Part shown: in pieces, positions 63,709 to 64,000 of the stretch | Layout: the number at the start of each line of letters is the position of its first letter | Position numbering within the stretch: the stretch's first letter is position 1 | Source of the DNA: JAWKZG01 sp041396125 | Lineage (GTDB): Bacteria; Pseudomonadota; Gammaproteobacteria; Competibacterales; Competibacteraceae | Reading direction: 5' to 3' | DNA: 64,000 nucleotides | NCBI GenBank assembly: GCA_041396125.1 | Contig: JAWKZG010000005.1 | Location: 1-64,000 of the forward strand | Notes under the pieces: generated by a model | Seen by the model: the letters and a program-made list of their open reading frames with translations, nothing else | The model's database searches: none | What the model was told of the DNA's origin: nothing | Position numbers and translations under genes: made by a program

Positions 63709-64000
63709 ATGGCAGTAACTGAGCAAACTGTTTTAGGTCTCAGCTCCAGCGGCTTTCATCGTATCGCCTATACCCAATGGGGCGAACCCGAAAACCCCAG
63801 AGTGCTGATCTGTGTCCATGGGCTAACCCGGAATGCGCGCGATTTCGATTTTCTGGCCCAGGCGCTAGCACCCTATTATCGGGTGTTGTGCCCGGATATA
63901 GCGGGTCGGGGTCGCAGCGACTGGCTGTCGAATAAAGCCGATTATAACTACCCGCAATATCTGCAGGATATGGTTGCCCTGATCGCCCGCAGCGGCGCCA
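63709..64000 (+). CDS. alpha/beta hydrolase, N-terminal part (3' end outside window)
   Basis: The first 97 residues of an alpha/beta hydrolase run to the window edge. LICVHGLTRNARDFDFLAQAL has the HG oxyanion motif and CPDIAGRGRSDWL is typical of the region before the nucleophile, which is outside. GGAGAA lies nine bases before the ATG. The usual gene after nusB is thiL, so this location is somewhat unusual. Confidence 0.85.
   Translation, partial: MAVTEQTVLGLSSSGFHRIAYTQWGEPENPRVLICVHGLTRNARDFDFLAQALAPYYRVLCPDIAGRGRSDWLSNKADYNYPQYLQDMVALIARSGA

Overview
The window looks like chromosomal DNA of a gammaproteobacterium. Three synteny blocks support this: lptM-lysA-dapF-DUF484; engB next to cytochrome c4, dsbA and an endonuclease/phosphatase gene; and ribD-ribE-ribH-nusB behind nrdR. 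Outer-membrane lipid genes (mlaA, an lpxL-like acyltransferase, an lpxR-like deacylase) show a Gram-negative envelope. Several c-type cytochromes show a respiratory lifestyle. PhaB plus PhaR indicates polyhydroxyalkanoate storage, and the phosphofructokinase has pyrophosphate-type motifs. I cannot name the genus; a PHA-storing, SUF-dependent lineage such as Chromatiales, Thiotrichales or Methylococcales would fit. No rRNA, tRNA or CRISPR array was seen.

Layout. 1-2331: end of a BepA-like peptidase, then phaR and phaB. 2583-9198: a SUF iron-sulfur cluster operon (Rrf2 regulator, sufB, C, D, S, U, T) with a strong palindromic operator over its promoter and a terminator at its end. 9239-11497: serC and serA. 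11509-16740: an unrecognised protein, a Pat-like acyl-CoA synthetase/acetyltransferase and a histone-deacetylase-like amidohydrolase. 16766-21992: ompW under an FNR-type promoter, an RND pump with its adaptor, and a DUF2892 membrane protein. 22256-23307: one complete IS982-like insertion sequence. 23446-29247: rsmE, a DUF1499 protein, a glutathione peroxidase, a MerR/B12-binding regulator and modABC. 29331-41630: envelope lipid genes, TPR protein, ClpP-like protease, methyltransferase, ExeA/GspB, LpxR, MsrB, cytochromes, aminotransferase, DsbA. 41924-49135: engB, DUF484, dapF, lysA, lptM, esterase, PPi-PFK and two membrane proteins built from one repeated four-helix module. 49176-58546: argA, rhodanese, two uncharacterised proteins, acyl-CoA dehydrogenase and a broken NAD-glutamate dehydrogenase. 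58743-64000: purC, cytochrome c, nrdR, ribD, ribE, ribH, nusB and a partial hydrolase.

Several housekeeping genes are interrupted in the sequence as given: sufS (two compensating single-base indels), the NAD-glutamate dehydrogenase (one in-frame UAA and one indel), ompW (indel in the signal peptide) and probably modB (indel in a C6 run). Most are one-base changes in homopolymers, so residual sequencing error is at least as likely as true gene decay. No clearly new multi-gene system was found. The most interesting candidates are the SUF operator, the FNR-controlled ompW promoter, the B12/MerR regulator with 11-bp spaced repeats, and the tandem four-helix membrane module.
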